This document shows, in pieces, positions 29,402 through 37,567 of a stretch of DNA of 56,553 nucleotides. The stretch spans positions 1-56,553 of the forward strand of contig CALSPA010000022.1 in the NCBI GenBank assembly GCA_943788115.1, read 5' to 3'. The position numbers and the translations under genes were made by a program. The notes under the pieces are model-generated. The model did not search any database. It had not been told where the DNA came from and saw only the letters and a program-made list of their open reading frames with translations. This DNA is from an uncultured Flavobacteriales bacterium. Lineage in GTDB: Bacteria; Bacteroidota; Bacteroidia; Flavobacteriales_D; Parvicellaceae. Each line of letters begins with the position of its first letter. Position 1 is the first letter of the stretch.

Positions 29402-30437
29402 TTCAACCTACATAATAGGTGAAATTGGACAAAACCACAACGGTTCATTAGAACTTGCTAAACAATTAATTGACATGGGAAGTATGTCAATTAAAGAACC
29501 AGTATTTAACACGAATATTAACAAAATAAATGCAGTCAAATTAACTAAAAGAGATTTAAGCGAAGAGTTATCTGACTCTCTAATGAGGAAAATTTACAAT
29601 TCTCCTCATTCATTTGGAAAAACTTATGGAGAACACCGGGAATTTCTTGAATTATCAAATAATGAACATTATGAGTGCTTTAAATATGCCAAAGAAAAAA
29701 ATCTTGACTTTATTGAGACATTATGTTCAATAAAATGTCTTTCGATTTTAAAATTATTTACACCAAATTTTTTAAAAGTTGCCAGCAGAGATTTAACAAA
29801 CCTTCCTCTTTTAAATGCATTATCAGAAACTAAAATACCAATCATATTATCTACTGGGATGGCTGGTAAAAAAGAATTAGATGATGCACTAAATATCATT
29901 ACTAAGTATCATAACAAAATCTCTATTTTACATTGTGTTTCTGAATATCCTACACAACCTCAAAATGTTAATTTAAATAGCATTAATTATTTAAAAAAGA
30001 ATTTCCCTAATTATAAAATTGGTTTTTCAGATCATACTATTGGAATAGCTGCACCCATTGCCGCTGTAGCAATGGGCGCAGAAATCATTGAAAAACACAT
30101 TACACTTGACAGAAAAATGAAAGGAACAGATCAAGCAGGATCACTTGGTCCCGATGGTTTAAAAAGAATGGTTCGAGACATTAGAGTTCTCGAGAAATCA
30201 TTTGGCAAAGAAGATTTATTTATTGAGCCTTCAGTAAAATCTGCAAAAATAAAATTAGAACGATCTATTGCAAGTAATAAAGATTTAAAAAAAGGAGACA
30301 TAATTTCTATTAATGACCTTCATTTACTTTCTCCTGGTGATGGGTATAAATGGTCTGAAAAAGAAAATATAATTGGGAGAAAATTAAATGCAGATCATTC
30401 TAAAGATGAAATAATATATAAAAAAAACATAAAATGA
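29391..30437 (+). CDS. SpsE/NeuB-family synthase
   Basis: A 348-residue NeuB-family protein, the third in this window. IIGEIGQNHNGSLELAKQLI opens the barrel. It continues with LSTGMAGKKELDDAL, ILHCVSEYPT, GFSDHTIGIA, IEKHITLDRKMKGTDQ and a SAF domain (LERSIASNKDLKKGDIISI). Residues about 38-85 (KEPVFNTNINKINAVKLTKR and beyond) differ from the KFQ-type loop of the 20180 enzyme and resemble SpsE of spore-coat type clusters. It would condense PEP with an unknown sugar. It overlaps both neighbours (11 and 4 bases), so the three plus-strand genes are coupled. Confidence 0.87.
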   Translation: MKNNSTYIIGEIGQNHNGSLELAKQLIDMGSMSIKEPVFNTNINKINAVKLTKRDLSEELSDSLMRKIYNSPHSFGKTYGEHREFLELSNNEHYECFKYAKEKNLDFIETLCSIKCLSILKLFTPNFLKVASRDLTNLPLLNALSETKIPIILSTGMAGKKELDDALNIITKYHNKISILHCVSEYPTQPQNVNLNSINYLKKNFPNYKIGFSDHTIGIAAPIAAVAMGAEIIEKHITLDRKMKGTDQAGSLGPDGLKRMVRDIRVLEKSFGKEDLFIEPSVKSAKIKLERSIASNKDLKKGDIISINDLHLLSPGDGYKWSEKENIIGRKLNADHSKDEIIYKKNIK

Positions 30438-31183
30438 GCACGGTAATTAAATCAATTGCATCAGAAAATGAAAAAAATAATCGACAAGAATTAACAGATT
30501 TATTTAATTCTAATCCAATTTTCAATGATGAAAAAATAAATAATATTGGTTTATTTTTAAAAAGGCAAGAATTGTCAAAAATCTTATTTCTAAATGAAAT
30601 CTATTCTCAAATACAAAGTGTGCATGGTGTTATTTTTGAGTTTGGTGTTAGGTGGGGGCAAAACTTAACAACACTAAATAATTTAAGGGGAATATATGAG
30701 CCATTCAATCATAGTAGAAAAATTGTAGGTTTTGATACTTTCACAGGATTTAAAGGAGTTAGTGAAAAAGATGGAGCATATGAATATAATTTAAAAGGTG
30801 CCTTTAATGTGTCTGAAAACTATCAAGAATATTTAGAAAATGTATTGAAATGCCACGAAAATGAATGTCCCTTAAATCATATCAAAAAAAATTCAACAGT
30901 TAAAGGAGATGCTGTACATACACTAAAAGCATATTTAGACCTACATAAAGAAACTATTATTGCTTTTGCTTATTTTGATTTTGACATATACCATCCTACT
31001 GTTGAATGCTTAAAAGTGATTAAACCTTACTTAACAAAAGGAAGTATTATTGGTTTTGATGAACTTTGTGACCCTGGTTTTCCAGGTGAAACTGAAGCTT
31101 TACGTGAAGTTTTTGGAACTTCTAATTTCGAAATTAAGCGAAATAGATTTTCAGGGATCCAATCTTATTTAATTTTCAAATAA
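30434..31183 (+). CDS. TylF/MycF-like SAM-dependent methyltransferase
   Basis: A 249-residue class I methyltransferase. GVIFEFGVRWGQNLTTLNNL is the SAM-binding Rossmann motif. KIVGFDTFTGFKGVSEKDG and the late FAYFDFDIYHPTVECLKVI / GSIIGFDELCDPGFPGET are landmarks of the TylF/macrocin O-methyltransferase family, including metal-ligand aspartates. It likely methylates a hydroxyl on the sugar or glycan made by the preceding SpsE/SpsF pair. Its ATG overlaps the TGA of the synthase gene. It ends 35 bases before the 3' end of the convergent wzc-like gene. Confidence 0.82.
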   Translation: MSTVIKSIASENEKNNRQELTDLFNSNPIFNDEKINNIGLFLKRQELSKILFLNEIYSQIQSVHGVIFEFGVRWGQNLTTLNNLRGIYEPFNHSRKIVGFDTFTGFKGVSEKDGAYEYNLKGAFNVSENYQEYLENVLKCHENECPLNHIKKNSTVKGDAVHTLKAYLDLHKETIIAFAYFDFDIYHPTVECLKVIKPYLTKGSIIGFDELCDPGFPGETEALREVFGTSNFEIKRNRFSGIQSYLIFK

Positions 31184-31218
31184 TAAAATGGATTAATTTA
31201 TTTAAAACATTATTTAGC

Positions 31219-33555
31219 TTACGATTCCTCACTATCCCCATAGCCATAGCCGTAGCCGTAACCGTAGCCGTAGCCGTAGCCATAATAAGCATTCCACTTT
31301 TTATGTTTAACTCCATTTAAAATAATACCAAAACTTTTAATATTAGACTTTTCAACAATTTGATCAAAAAAGGAAATTCCTTTTTTATTAGCTTTATTCA
31401 CATTCATAACAAAAATACTTGAATTTACTTTTGAAGAAAGATACAAACCATCACTAACGTAACCAATTGGAGGTGTATCTAAAAATAAATAATCAAAATT
31501 CATCTCAGCATATTTTATTATTTCATCTACTCTATCAGAAAGAACAAGTTCAGACGGATTTGGTGGAATTAAACCACTTGTTAAAATATATAAATCATTA
31601 TCAATCTTCTGAATGTATTTATCTAAGGAATCATCTCCAGATATAAAAGTTGAATTACCTATTTTATTATCCAAGTTTAAAACTTTATGAATCTTAGGTT
31701 TGTGCATGTCAAAATCTACAAGTAAAACTTTTTTACCAGTTCTACTAATCATCCTAGAAAGGTTTACGCTGATAAAAGTTTTACCTTCACCAGGATGTAT
31801 TGAAGAGATTAAAAATGATTTCAATTTCTTCTCTTTATCAACATTAAAAAAGTTTAATGATGTTCTAATACTCCTAAGGGATTCTGCGAAATTAGATTTT
31901 GATATAATTTCAGGCATCAAAACACTTTCTTCAATTTCAATAAACGGAACCGAACCTAATACAGGGAACTCAGTAGCAGCATTTAAATCTTTTAAATTTT
32001 CAATTCTATCAAAAAATATCAACTTTAAAATAGAAAAAATAAATGCAGTGCAAATCCCAACAAATAAAAACATATAAACAAAAGAATCAGAATCAGAATC
32101 TACCCTACCAAGCAGACGAGCTTTCTCAATAACTTTAGTCTGTGGCACTATACCGGATCTTGCAATATAAGTATTTGCTCTTTTTTCAAGTAAAAATGTA
32201 TACAACTTCTGATTTACTTGAAGTTTTCTGTTTATTGCCTCTAAATCTCTAGCTGATTTAGGTACATTTCTCACTAATTTTCTAAAAAAAGCTATTTCTG
32301 AGTCTTCATCTTTAATCTTTTCAAAAAGAGCTTTAATTGAATTATCAATGTATATCAATAAATCTCTTCTTTGATTTGCAATAGACTGATTGAGTTTTAA
32401 TAAATCTTGATGCTCTTTTTTAACCCCATATTTTAAATCAACTTTTTTTAGTTGTGCTTGATAAAACTTAGAGATAGATTGTTCTAAATAAACATCATCA
32501 TCTAAAATAAATAAAGCTGGAGGAAGAATATTTTCATCTTGAACAGCTGTTATGTAACCCTTTAAGTTCTCTAAAGATTTTATTCTAAGCTGAATTTTTC
32601 TTTTTGCAGATTCATGAGACATTAAATCTCTAAAATATTCTGTAGCTTCCTTATCAATGTCTAATATTCCTTTTTTATCTCTTACATTCTGAAGATCGTA
32701 TTCGATAGAGTCCATAATATCAACAACTTCATTTAATTGAACATTAATATATCTCAACGTATTTTCATTAATCTGAAACTGATTTTGTAATGTATAATCA
32801 ATATATGTCTGAGCCAATGAATCAAGAAAAATTTTAGACCTTATTGGCACCTCATCATTAAGTTCTATTGTAAGAATTGAAGTGTAATCTAAATTATCAA
32901 CCTTGATGTTTCTTAGAATTCTATTCACCCAATAGTTCATTGAATGAACTACTATTTTATAATTAACTTCAGAACTATTTTTAAAGTCAAAGGATTTAGT
33001 AAGATTAGTATTTATTGAATAATCAACAGAAAACTCAGTAGAGTCAAATTTATGGGTTCTGCTGATATTTACGCCTTCTAGCTCATATGAAATAGAATAA
33101 TTATTTGCATCAATAATTTTAAAATCCACAGGTAATTCATAAAGTTTTCTATTTAATACATCAATGTCAATAGTAAACGGCATGCCAGAAAAAAACTCTT
33201 TCGTGTTTAATCTACCAACAATAAAATATGATTTAGAGAAATCAAGTTTAGAAAGTGTTTTTTCAATTAAATCATAAGAAGTAATAATTCTAATTTGGTT
33301 AGTGACATCTCCATAATAATTATAAAAACCAACATTTGAATATAATTTCTCTTGATAATCGTATACATCATTTGACTTTAAAAGAATTTCGATTTTTGAA
33401 GCGTAGTTTGGGACAATCTTATATTTATAGTAATAACCAACAACTAAAAATATTAGAGGAAAAATAACAAATACATACCAGCTTTTAAGAATAGCTTTTA
33501 ATAGCCATTGTAAATCTTTTATAGAAATTATTTTATTTGATAAATCGTTTTTCAA
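31219..33555 (-). CDS. Wzc-like polysaccharide co-polymerase/tyrosine autokinase
   Basis: A 778-residue inner-membrane protein with a Wzz chain-length domain and two transmembrane helices (about 28-48 and 500-520) flanking a long periplasmic coiled-coil region. A cytoplasmic BY-kinase follows: Walker A SIHPGEGKTFISVNL (about 585-595), Walker A' VLLVDFDMHKP, and Walker B YLFLDTPPIG. The C-terminal tail holds nine tyrosines in a Y(YG)8 run before DSEES, the expected autophosphorylation cluster. It would control export and length of the polysaccharide. The start appears to be TTG at 33553-33555, with no nearby ATG in frame. A TATATTTG box lies 26 bases upstream. Confidence 0.9.
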   Translation of the reverse strand: MKNDLSNKIISIKDLQWLLKAILKSWYVFVIFPLIFLVVGYYYKYKIVPNYASKIEILLKSNDVYDYQEKLYSNVGFYNYYGDVTNQIRIITSYDLIEKTLSKLDFSKSYFIVGRLNTKEFFSGMPFTIDIDVLNRKLYELPVDFKIIDANNYSISYELEGVNISRTHKFDSTEFSVDYSINTNLTKSFDFKNSSEVNYKIVVHSMNYWVNRILRNIKVDNLDYTSILTIELNDEVPIRSKIFLDSLAQTYIDYTLQNQFQINENTLRYINVQLNEVVDIMDSIEYDLQNVRDKKGILDIDKEATEYFRDLMSHESAKRKIQLRIKSLENLKGYITAVQDENILPPALFILDDDVYLEQSISKFYQAQLKKVDLKYGVKKEHQDLLKLNQSIANQRRDLLIYIDNSIKALFEKIKDEDSEIAFFRKLVRNVPKSARDLEAINRKLQVNQKLYTFLLEKRANTYIARSGIVPQTKVIEKARLLGRVDSDSDSFVYMFLFVGICTAFIFSILKLIFFDRIENLKDLNAATEFPVLGSVPFIEIEESVLMPEIISKSNFAESLRSIRTSLNFFNVDKEKKLKSFLISSIHPGEGKTFISVNLSRMISRTGKKVLLVDFDMHKPKIHKVLNLDNKIGNSTFISGDDSLDKYIQKIDNDLYILTSGLIPPNPSELVLSDRVDEIIKYAEMNFDYLFLDTPPIGYVSDGLYLSSKVNSSIFVMNVNKANKKGISFFDQIVEKSNIKSFGIILNGVKHKKWNAYYGYGYGYGYGYGYGYGDSEES
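31237..31284. repeat. hexanucleotide tandem repeat encoding (YG)8
   Basis: Eight consecutive six-base units at the 3' end of the wzc-like gene encode alternating Tyr and Gly. The core unit on the plus strand is CCGTAG, with a few synonymous changes (CCATAG at the edge, AACCGT in the middle). Because the unit is a multiple of three, changes in repeat number would alter the number of tyrosines without shifting the frame. Confidence 0.9.
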
Positions 33556-33581
33556 ATTAATTATGTAATAAATATTTTAAT

Positions 33582-33589
33582 CAAATATA
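33582..33589 (-). promoter_or_regulatory. -7 box upstream of the wzc-like gene
   Basis: TATATTTG on the minus strand matches TAnnTTTG. It ends 26 bases before the presumed TTG start at 33555. No TTG element at the usual spacing was found, so it rests on the -7 match and position alone. Confidence 0.45.
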
Positions 33590-33652
33590 AGTGATAGTTC
33601 AAAAATTAAACATTTTTTGACTATAATTATATTCTTAATTAAAGAAGAAAAT

Positions 33653-33660
33653 TATCTTTG
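33653..33660 (+). promoter_or_regulatory. -7 box upstream of the PID-CTERM gene
   Basis: TATCTTTG matches TAnnTTTG and lies 10 bases before the ATG at 33671. A longer reading from 33617 would place this box inside the coding region, so the box supports the shorter start and a very short leader. Confidence 0.5.
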
Positions 33661-33670
33661 CATAATTCTA

Positions 33671-33889
33671 ATGAAAAGAAAATTAACATTATCCCTACTT
33701 ATTCTATTTGTTTTTTCAAGTTCATATTTACTTGGACAGATAGGAGGTGGTGGACCTCCAGGTTCCAGCGGACCTCCTTGTTGGCCCCCACCTTGTGTTC
33801 CAGTTGATGGTGGTATAAGTATTTTAGTAGCTATCGGAGCATTTTTTGGCGGGAAATCATTCTACGATTTTTTGAAAACTAAACACTAA
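33671..33889 (+). CDS. small PID-CTERM exosortase substrate
   Basis: A 72-residue protein. The ATG at 33671 gives a normal signal peptide (MKRKLTLSLLILFVFSSSYL, then LGQ), which the upstream reading from 33617 would not. A Gly/Pro-rich stretch with two Trp-free Cys positions and PCWPPPC follows. Then comes VPVDGG, the sorting signature, one transmembrane helix (ISILVAIGAFFGG), and a basic tail (KSFYDFLKTKH). This tripartite C-terminus is what exosortases recognise in Bacteroidota. After removal of signal and sorting region only about 25-30 residues would remain. It lies six bases before the exosortase gene, so it is probably the dedicated substrate. Function unknown. Confidence 0.8.
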   Translation: MKRKLTLSLLILFVFSSSYLLGQIGGGGPPGSSGPPCWPPPCVPVDGGISILVAIGAFFGGKSFYDFLKTKH

Positions 33890-33895
33890 TCTTTT

Positions 33896-34474
33896 TTGAA
33901 TTCATTAGATCTAAGAGAATTATATAGAAATAAATCGTTTAGATTTGTACTCGTATTCTTTGCAGGTATTGTTATTTGGTTTAGCTTTTATCATTTCATT
34001 TATGAGTTTGACGAATTAATTTCTTCAAATTCACGTCAAATAGATATAAAAAAAAGTATTTCTATTTTACTTGCCAAGCAATCTAATTATTTCCTTTCTA
34101 TTTTAGGTTACCAGCCGAAAATTGAAATTTATTCAGACATGGTTGTTACACTAATTCAAGGCACTAAATATAATCACGGTGTTTGGATTGGAGAACCTTG
34201 CAATGGACTTAAACTTTTTGGAGTTTTCTCAATTTTCATAATTGCATTTCCCGGAAATTTAAAAACAAAACTTTGGTACATTCCGTTAGGAATAATAATT
34301 CTGCATTTTATAAATGTTATTAGGATTGCTATTCTCACAATTATACAAGCTTACAATCCATTACTCTTAAATTTCAATCATAATGTCACTTTTCAAGTAA
34401 TTATTTATTCGTTTATTTTTCTTTTATGGTATCTATGGACAAAAAAATTTAGCTCTTTATCTAAAAAAAAATGA
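33896..34474 (+). CDS. exosortase/archaeosortase-family transpeptidase (XrtX-like)
   Basis: A 192-residue membrane protein with several helices. It has the three catalytic features of exosortases: Cys102 in GVWIGEPCNGLKLFGVF, Arg143 in INVIRIAIL, and His162 in NFNHNVTFQVIIYS. It would cleave the PID-CTERM signal at the inner membrane and pass the protein to an unknown acceptor. The HGVWIG-PCNG form resembles the XrtX group rather than XrtF; that subtype call is from memory. No ATG precedes residue 82, and TTG at 33896-33898 is the only sensible start. It follows its presumed substrate gene by six bases. Confidence 0.83.
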   Translation: MNSLDLRELYRNKSFRFVLVFFAGIVIWFSFYHFIYEFDELISSNSRQIDIKKSISILLAKQSNYFLSILGYQPKIEIYSDMVVTLIQGTKYNHGVWIGEPCNGLKLFGVFSIFIIAFPGNLKTKLWYIPLGIIILHFINVIRIAILTIIQAYNPLLLNFNHNVTFQVIIYSFIFLLWYLWTKKFSSLSKKK

Positions 34475-34974
34475 GTAAAAAATTAATACTAATATTCACT
34501 TTAATTATTTCCAGTTTATTTTTTGATTTTTTCAGAGATTATGTTTTTCAGAATATAAATTTTCAAATACATTATTTATCTCATTTTAGAAACGGAATCT
34601 CCACAACTTTCAATATGACTGATAGTAGAATGTTATCTTGTATCAATCATTTATCTATACCAGAATTAGAAAAAATGAAATGGGTTTTTAGCCTGCTATT
34701 CATTTGCACTTTTCAGCTCATAACTATTTTTTTATCAGAAAATATTTTTCAAAAAAAAGGTCTCATTTTTTTCTTTCCAATAACATTTATTCTCAGTTGT
34801 TTTTCATTACTAGCATATTATTTTAGCACTATATCAGACTCATTAAATCACAGCTATTCTTTTTACTACATTTCAATTGAAATAAGTCATTTTTTACAAT
34901 CTTCACTTATCGTTATTTCTATGCTAATGATTTTTAAAGTTTATCTACTATTAAACACATCATCTAACAAGTAA
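34471..34974 (+). CDS. exosortase-associated membrane protein
   Basis: A 167-residue protein with an N-terminal helix (LILIFTLIISSLFFDF) and three further membrane segments (FSLLFICTFQLITIFL; LIFFFPITFILSCFSLLAYY; HFLQSSLIVISMLMIF). The late IEISHFLQSS motif resembles the HFLQSP segment of XrtX-associated membrane proteins, as I recall them. Its ATG overlaps the TGA of the exosortase gene (ATGA). It probably assists the exosortase; nothing in the sequence shows a catalytic site. Confidence 0.68.
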   Translation: MSKKLILIFTLIISSLFFDFFRDYVFQNINFQIHYLSHFRNGISTTFNMTDSRMLSCINHLSIPELEKMKWVFSLLFICTFQLITIFLSENIFQKKGLIFFFPITFILSCFSLLAYYFSTISDSLNHSYSFYYISIEISHFLQSSLIVISMLMIFKVYLLLNTSSNK

Positions 34975-34979
34975 ATTTA

Positions 34980-34987
34980 TAAATTTG
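34980..34987 (+). promoter_or_regulatory. -7 box upstream of glyA
   Basis: TAAATTTG, followed by CA, lies 16 bases before the glyA ATG at 35004. It matches TAnnTTTG and begins just after the stop of the exosortase-associated gene. It probably drives glyA-fahA-RSH. Confidence 0.55.
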
Positions 34988-35003
34988 CAACAAAGATTAA
35001 GAG

Positions 35004-36278
35004 ATGAAAAATGACAATCAGATTTTTGAATTAATTGATGCTGAAAAACATCGTCAGACAAATGGCATAGAACTTATCGCTTCAGAAAACTTTGTGAGTA
35101 ATCAGGTTATGCAAGCAATGGGGTCAGTCTTAACTAACAAATATGCAGAAGGGTTGCCTTTCAAAAGGTATTATGGTGGTTGTGAAATTGTAGATCAAGT
35201 AGAAACAATTGCTATAGAAAGAATTAAAGCTCTTTTTGGAGCATCTTGGGCAAATGTACAACCCCATTCAGGATCTCAAGCAAATTCGGCTGTTATGCTA
35301 GCTTGTCTAAATCCAGGAGATAAAATCTTAGGTTTTGATCTTTCACATGGCGGTCATTTAACACACGGTTCATCTGTAAACTTTTCTGGTAAATTATATC
35401 AACCTAACTTTTATGGTGTTGAAAAGCAAACAGGGTTAATTAATTATAACAAGCTAGAAGATCAAGCAATAAATGTTAAACCTAAAATGATAATTTGTGG
35501 TGCTTCAGCTTATTCAAGAGATTGGGATTACAAAGCATTAAGATTAATTGCAGATAAAGTTGGAGCTATTTTACTTGGTGACATTTCTCATCCATCGGGC
35601 CTTATAGCTGCTGGTCTTTTAAATGATCCGCTTCCTTTTTGTCACATTGTTACAACAACCACTCACAAAACATTAAGAGGCCCAAGAGGAGGTGTAATTA
35701 TGGTTGGCGAAAATTTCGACAACCCTTGGGGCTTAAAATTAAAATCTGGCAAAACTAGAACAATAACTTCATTATTAGATTCAGCTGTTTTCCCTGGATC
35801 TCAGGGTGGACCGTTAGAGCATGTAATTGCAGCAAAAGCAATTGCTTTCGGAGAAGCACAATCTAATGAGTTTAAATCTTACTGCAAGTCTGTCATTCAA
35901 AATGCCTCGGTAATGGCTAATGAAATGACAAAGAAAGGATATGAAATTATATCAGGTGGAACAGAGAACCACTCAATGCTTTTAGATTTAAGATCTAAAA
36001 ACATCAATGGCAAAGAAGCTGAAATTGCTCTTGGAAAAACAGAAATAACTGTTAACAAAAACATGGTTCCTTTTGATTCTCAATCTCCCTTTATAACTAG
36101 TGGAATAAGATTAGGGACAGCTGCAATAACAACAAGAGGGGTTAACACAGACGAAATAATTGAAATTGTAGATTTAATAGATCAAACAATTATAAATTTC
36201 GATAACGATTCTAAACTTTTAGAGATTAAGAATATGGTAAACGAATTAATGGCTAAAAAACCATTATTTAAATGGTAA
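35004..36278 (+). CDS. glyA: serine hydroxymethyltransferase
   Basis: A 424-residue PLP enzyme that interconverts serine and glycine with tetrahydrofolate, feeding one-carbon metabolism. [20 protein letters not shown] and [18 protein letters not shown] are diagnostic. The PLP lysine is in [17 protein letters not shown], and [18 protein letters not shown] closes the family pattern. Length is normal. The gene follows its own -7 box and is followed after 11 bases by fahA. Confidence 0.97.
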   Translation: MKNDNQIFELIDAEKHRQTNGIELIASENFVSNQVMQAMGSVLTNKYAEGLPFKRYYGGCEIVDQVETIAIERIKALFGASWANVQPHSGSQANSAVMLACLNPGDKILGFDLSHGGHLTHGSSVNFSGKLYQPNFYGVEKQTGLINYNKLEDQAINVKPKMIICGASAYSRDWDYKALRLIADKVGAILLGDISHPSGLIAAGLLNDPLPFCHIVTTTTHKTLRGPRGGVIMVGENFDNPWGLKLKSGKTRTITSLLDSAVFPGSQGGPLEHVIAAKAIAFGEAQSNEFKSYCKSVIQNASVMANEMTKKGYEIISGGTENHSMLLDLRSKNINGKEAEIALGKTEITVNKNMVPFDSQSPFITSGIRLGTAAITTRGVNTDEIIEIVDLIDQTIINFDNDSKLLEIKNMVNELMAKKPLFKW

Positions 36279-36289
36279 AAAATTAAACT

Positions 36290-37564
36290 ATGACAATTAA
36301 AGCAAATAACCCTGAAATAAGTTCTTGGATAAACGTAAATCAAGAATCTGACTTTCCTATTCAAAATTTACCTTTTGGCGTTTTTTCAATTAAAAATTCA
36401 TCAGCAAGGATAGGAGTTGCTATTGGAAATGAAATTTTAGATTTAAAAGAACTTTTTGAATTAGGATACTTAGCTGATTTAGGATTTCAACTTTCAGATT
36501 TTGACAATTGCTATTTAAACGACATGATGATCCATGGGAAATTAGCAACAAGAAAATTAAGGAATAGAATTTCTGACCTTTTAAATTCCGAATCTGCTGA
36601 ACTTAAAAACAACATTAAAGATGTTAATCGAGTAATTGTCTCTCAAAAAGACGCTATAATGCAGCTTCCTGTTAAAATTGGTGATTATACTGATTTTTAC
36701 TCTAGTGAGCAACACGCATACAATGTAGGATGTATGTTTAGAGATCCAAACAATGCACTTCTTCCAAATTGGAAACACATTCCTGTAGGCTATCACGGAA
36801 GATCTTCGTCAATTATAATTTCTGACACACCAGTTCATCGCCCAAAAGGTCAACAAAAACCTGATGACAACTCACCACCTGTCTTTGGCCCTTGCAAATT
36901 ATTTGATTTTGAACTTGAAATGGGGTTTATCACCTATCAAGGTAAAGAACTTGGAGAGAATATAACCACTAATGAAGCTGATCATTATATTTTTGGAATG
37001 TGTTTATTTAATGACTTATCAGCAAGAGACATTCAAAAATGGGAATATGTTCCATTAGGTCCTTTTTTAGCTAAAAATTTTGCAAGCTCAATGTCTGCAT
37101 GGATTGTAACTTTAGATGCATTAGAACCATTTAGAATTCCTGGCCCTGTACAAGAACCAAAAGTTCTTCCCTACCTGAATTATGAAGGAAATAAACATTT
37201 GGACATTAAGCTTGAAGTTTCTTTGATGCCTGAAAATGGACAGGCAAAAATAATTAGCAACAGTAATTACAAATACATGTATTGGAACATGAACCAGCAA
37301 CTGGCTCATCATTCAGTGAATGGATGTAATATTAACTGTGGAGATTTACTAGCATCAGGAACTATTTCGGGTCCAGATGAGGGGTCTTATGGATCAATGT
37401 TAGAAATATCCTGGAAAGGTACAAAACCTGTAGATATGCCTGATGGCAGTCAAAGAAAATTCATTAACGACAACGACACTATTATTATGAAAGGTTATAG
37501 TGAAAAAAATGGTCTAAGAATAGGTTTTGGTAAAGTAGCTACTAAAATTTTACCTAGTAAATAA
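36290..37564 (+). CDS. fahA: fumarylacetoacetase
   Basis: A 424-residue fumarylacetoacetate hydrolase, the last step of tyrosine degradation to fumarate and acetoacetate. An N-terminal SH3-like domain (QNLPFGVFSI, IGVAIGNEILDL) leads into the catalytic domain with DYTDFYSSEQHAYNVG, HIPVGYHGRSSSI, DFELEMGFI (metal-ligand acids) and LSARDIQKWEYVPLGPF. HHSVNGCNINCGDLLASGTI and EGSYGSMLE complete the family signature. It lies between glyA and the RelA/SpoT gene, with gaps of 11 and 3 bases. No other tyrosine-catabolism gene is in the window. Confidence 0.96.
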   Translation: MTIKANNPEISSWINVNQESDFPIQNLPFGVFSIKNSSARIGVAIGNEILDLKELFELGYLADLGFQLSDFDNCYLNDMMIHGKLATRKLRNRISDLLNSESAELKNNIKDVNRVIVSQKDAIMQLPVKIGDYTDFYSSEQHAYNVGCMFRDPNNALLPNWKHIPVGYHGRSSSIIISDTPVHRPKGQQKPDDNSPPVFGPCKLFDFELEMGFITYQGKELGENITTNEADHYIFGMCLFNDLSARDIQKWEYVPLGPFLAKNFASSMSAWIVTLDALEPFRIPGPVQEPKVLPYLNYEGNKHLDIKLEVSLMPENGQAKIISNSNYKYMYWNMNQQLAHHSVNGCNINCGDLLASGTISGPDEGSYGSMLEISWKGTKPVDMPDGSQRKFINDNDTIIMKGYSEKNGLRIGFGKVATKILPSK

Positions 37565-37567
37565 TTT

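Noticed and set aside
31237..31284. Short tandem repeat as a CRISPR array
   Set aside because: Units are six bases with no spacers and lie in frame inside the wzc-like gene as Tyr-Gly codons.
33617..33670. Upstream start for the PID-CTERM gene
   Set aside because: It would put a -7 box inside the coding region and spoil the signal peptide; the ATG at 33671 fits both.
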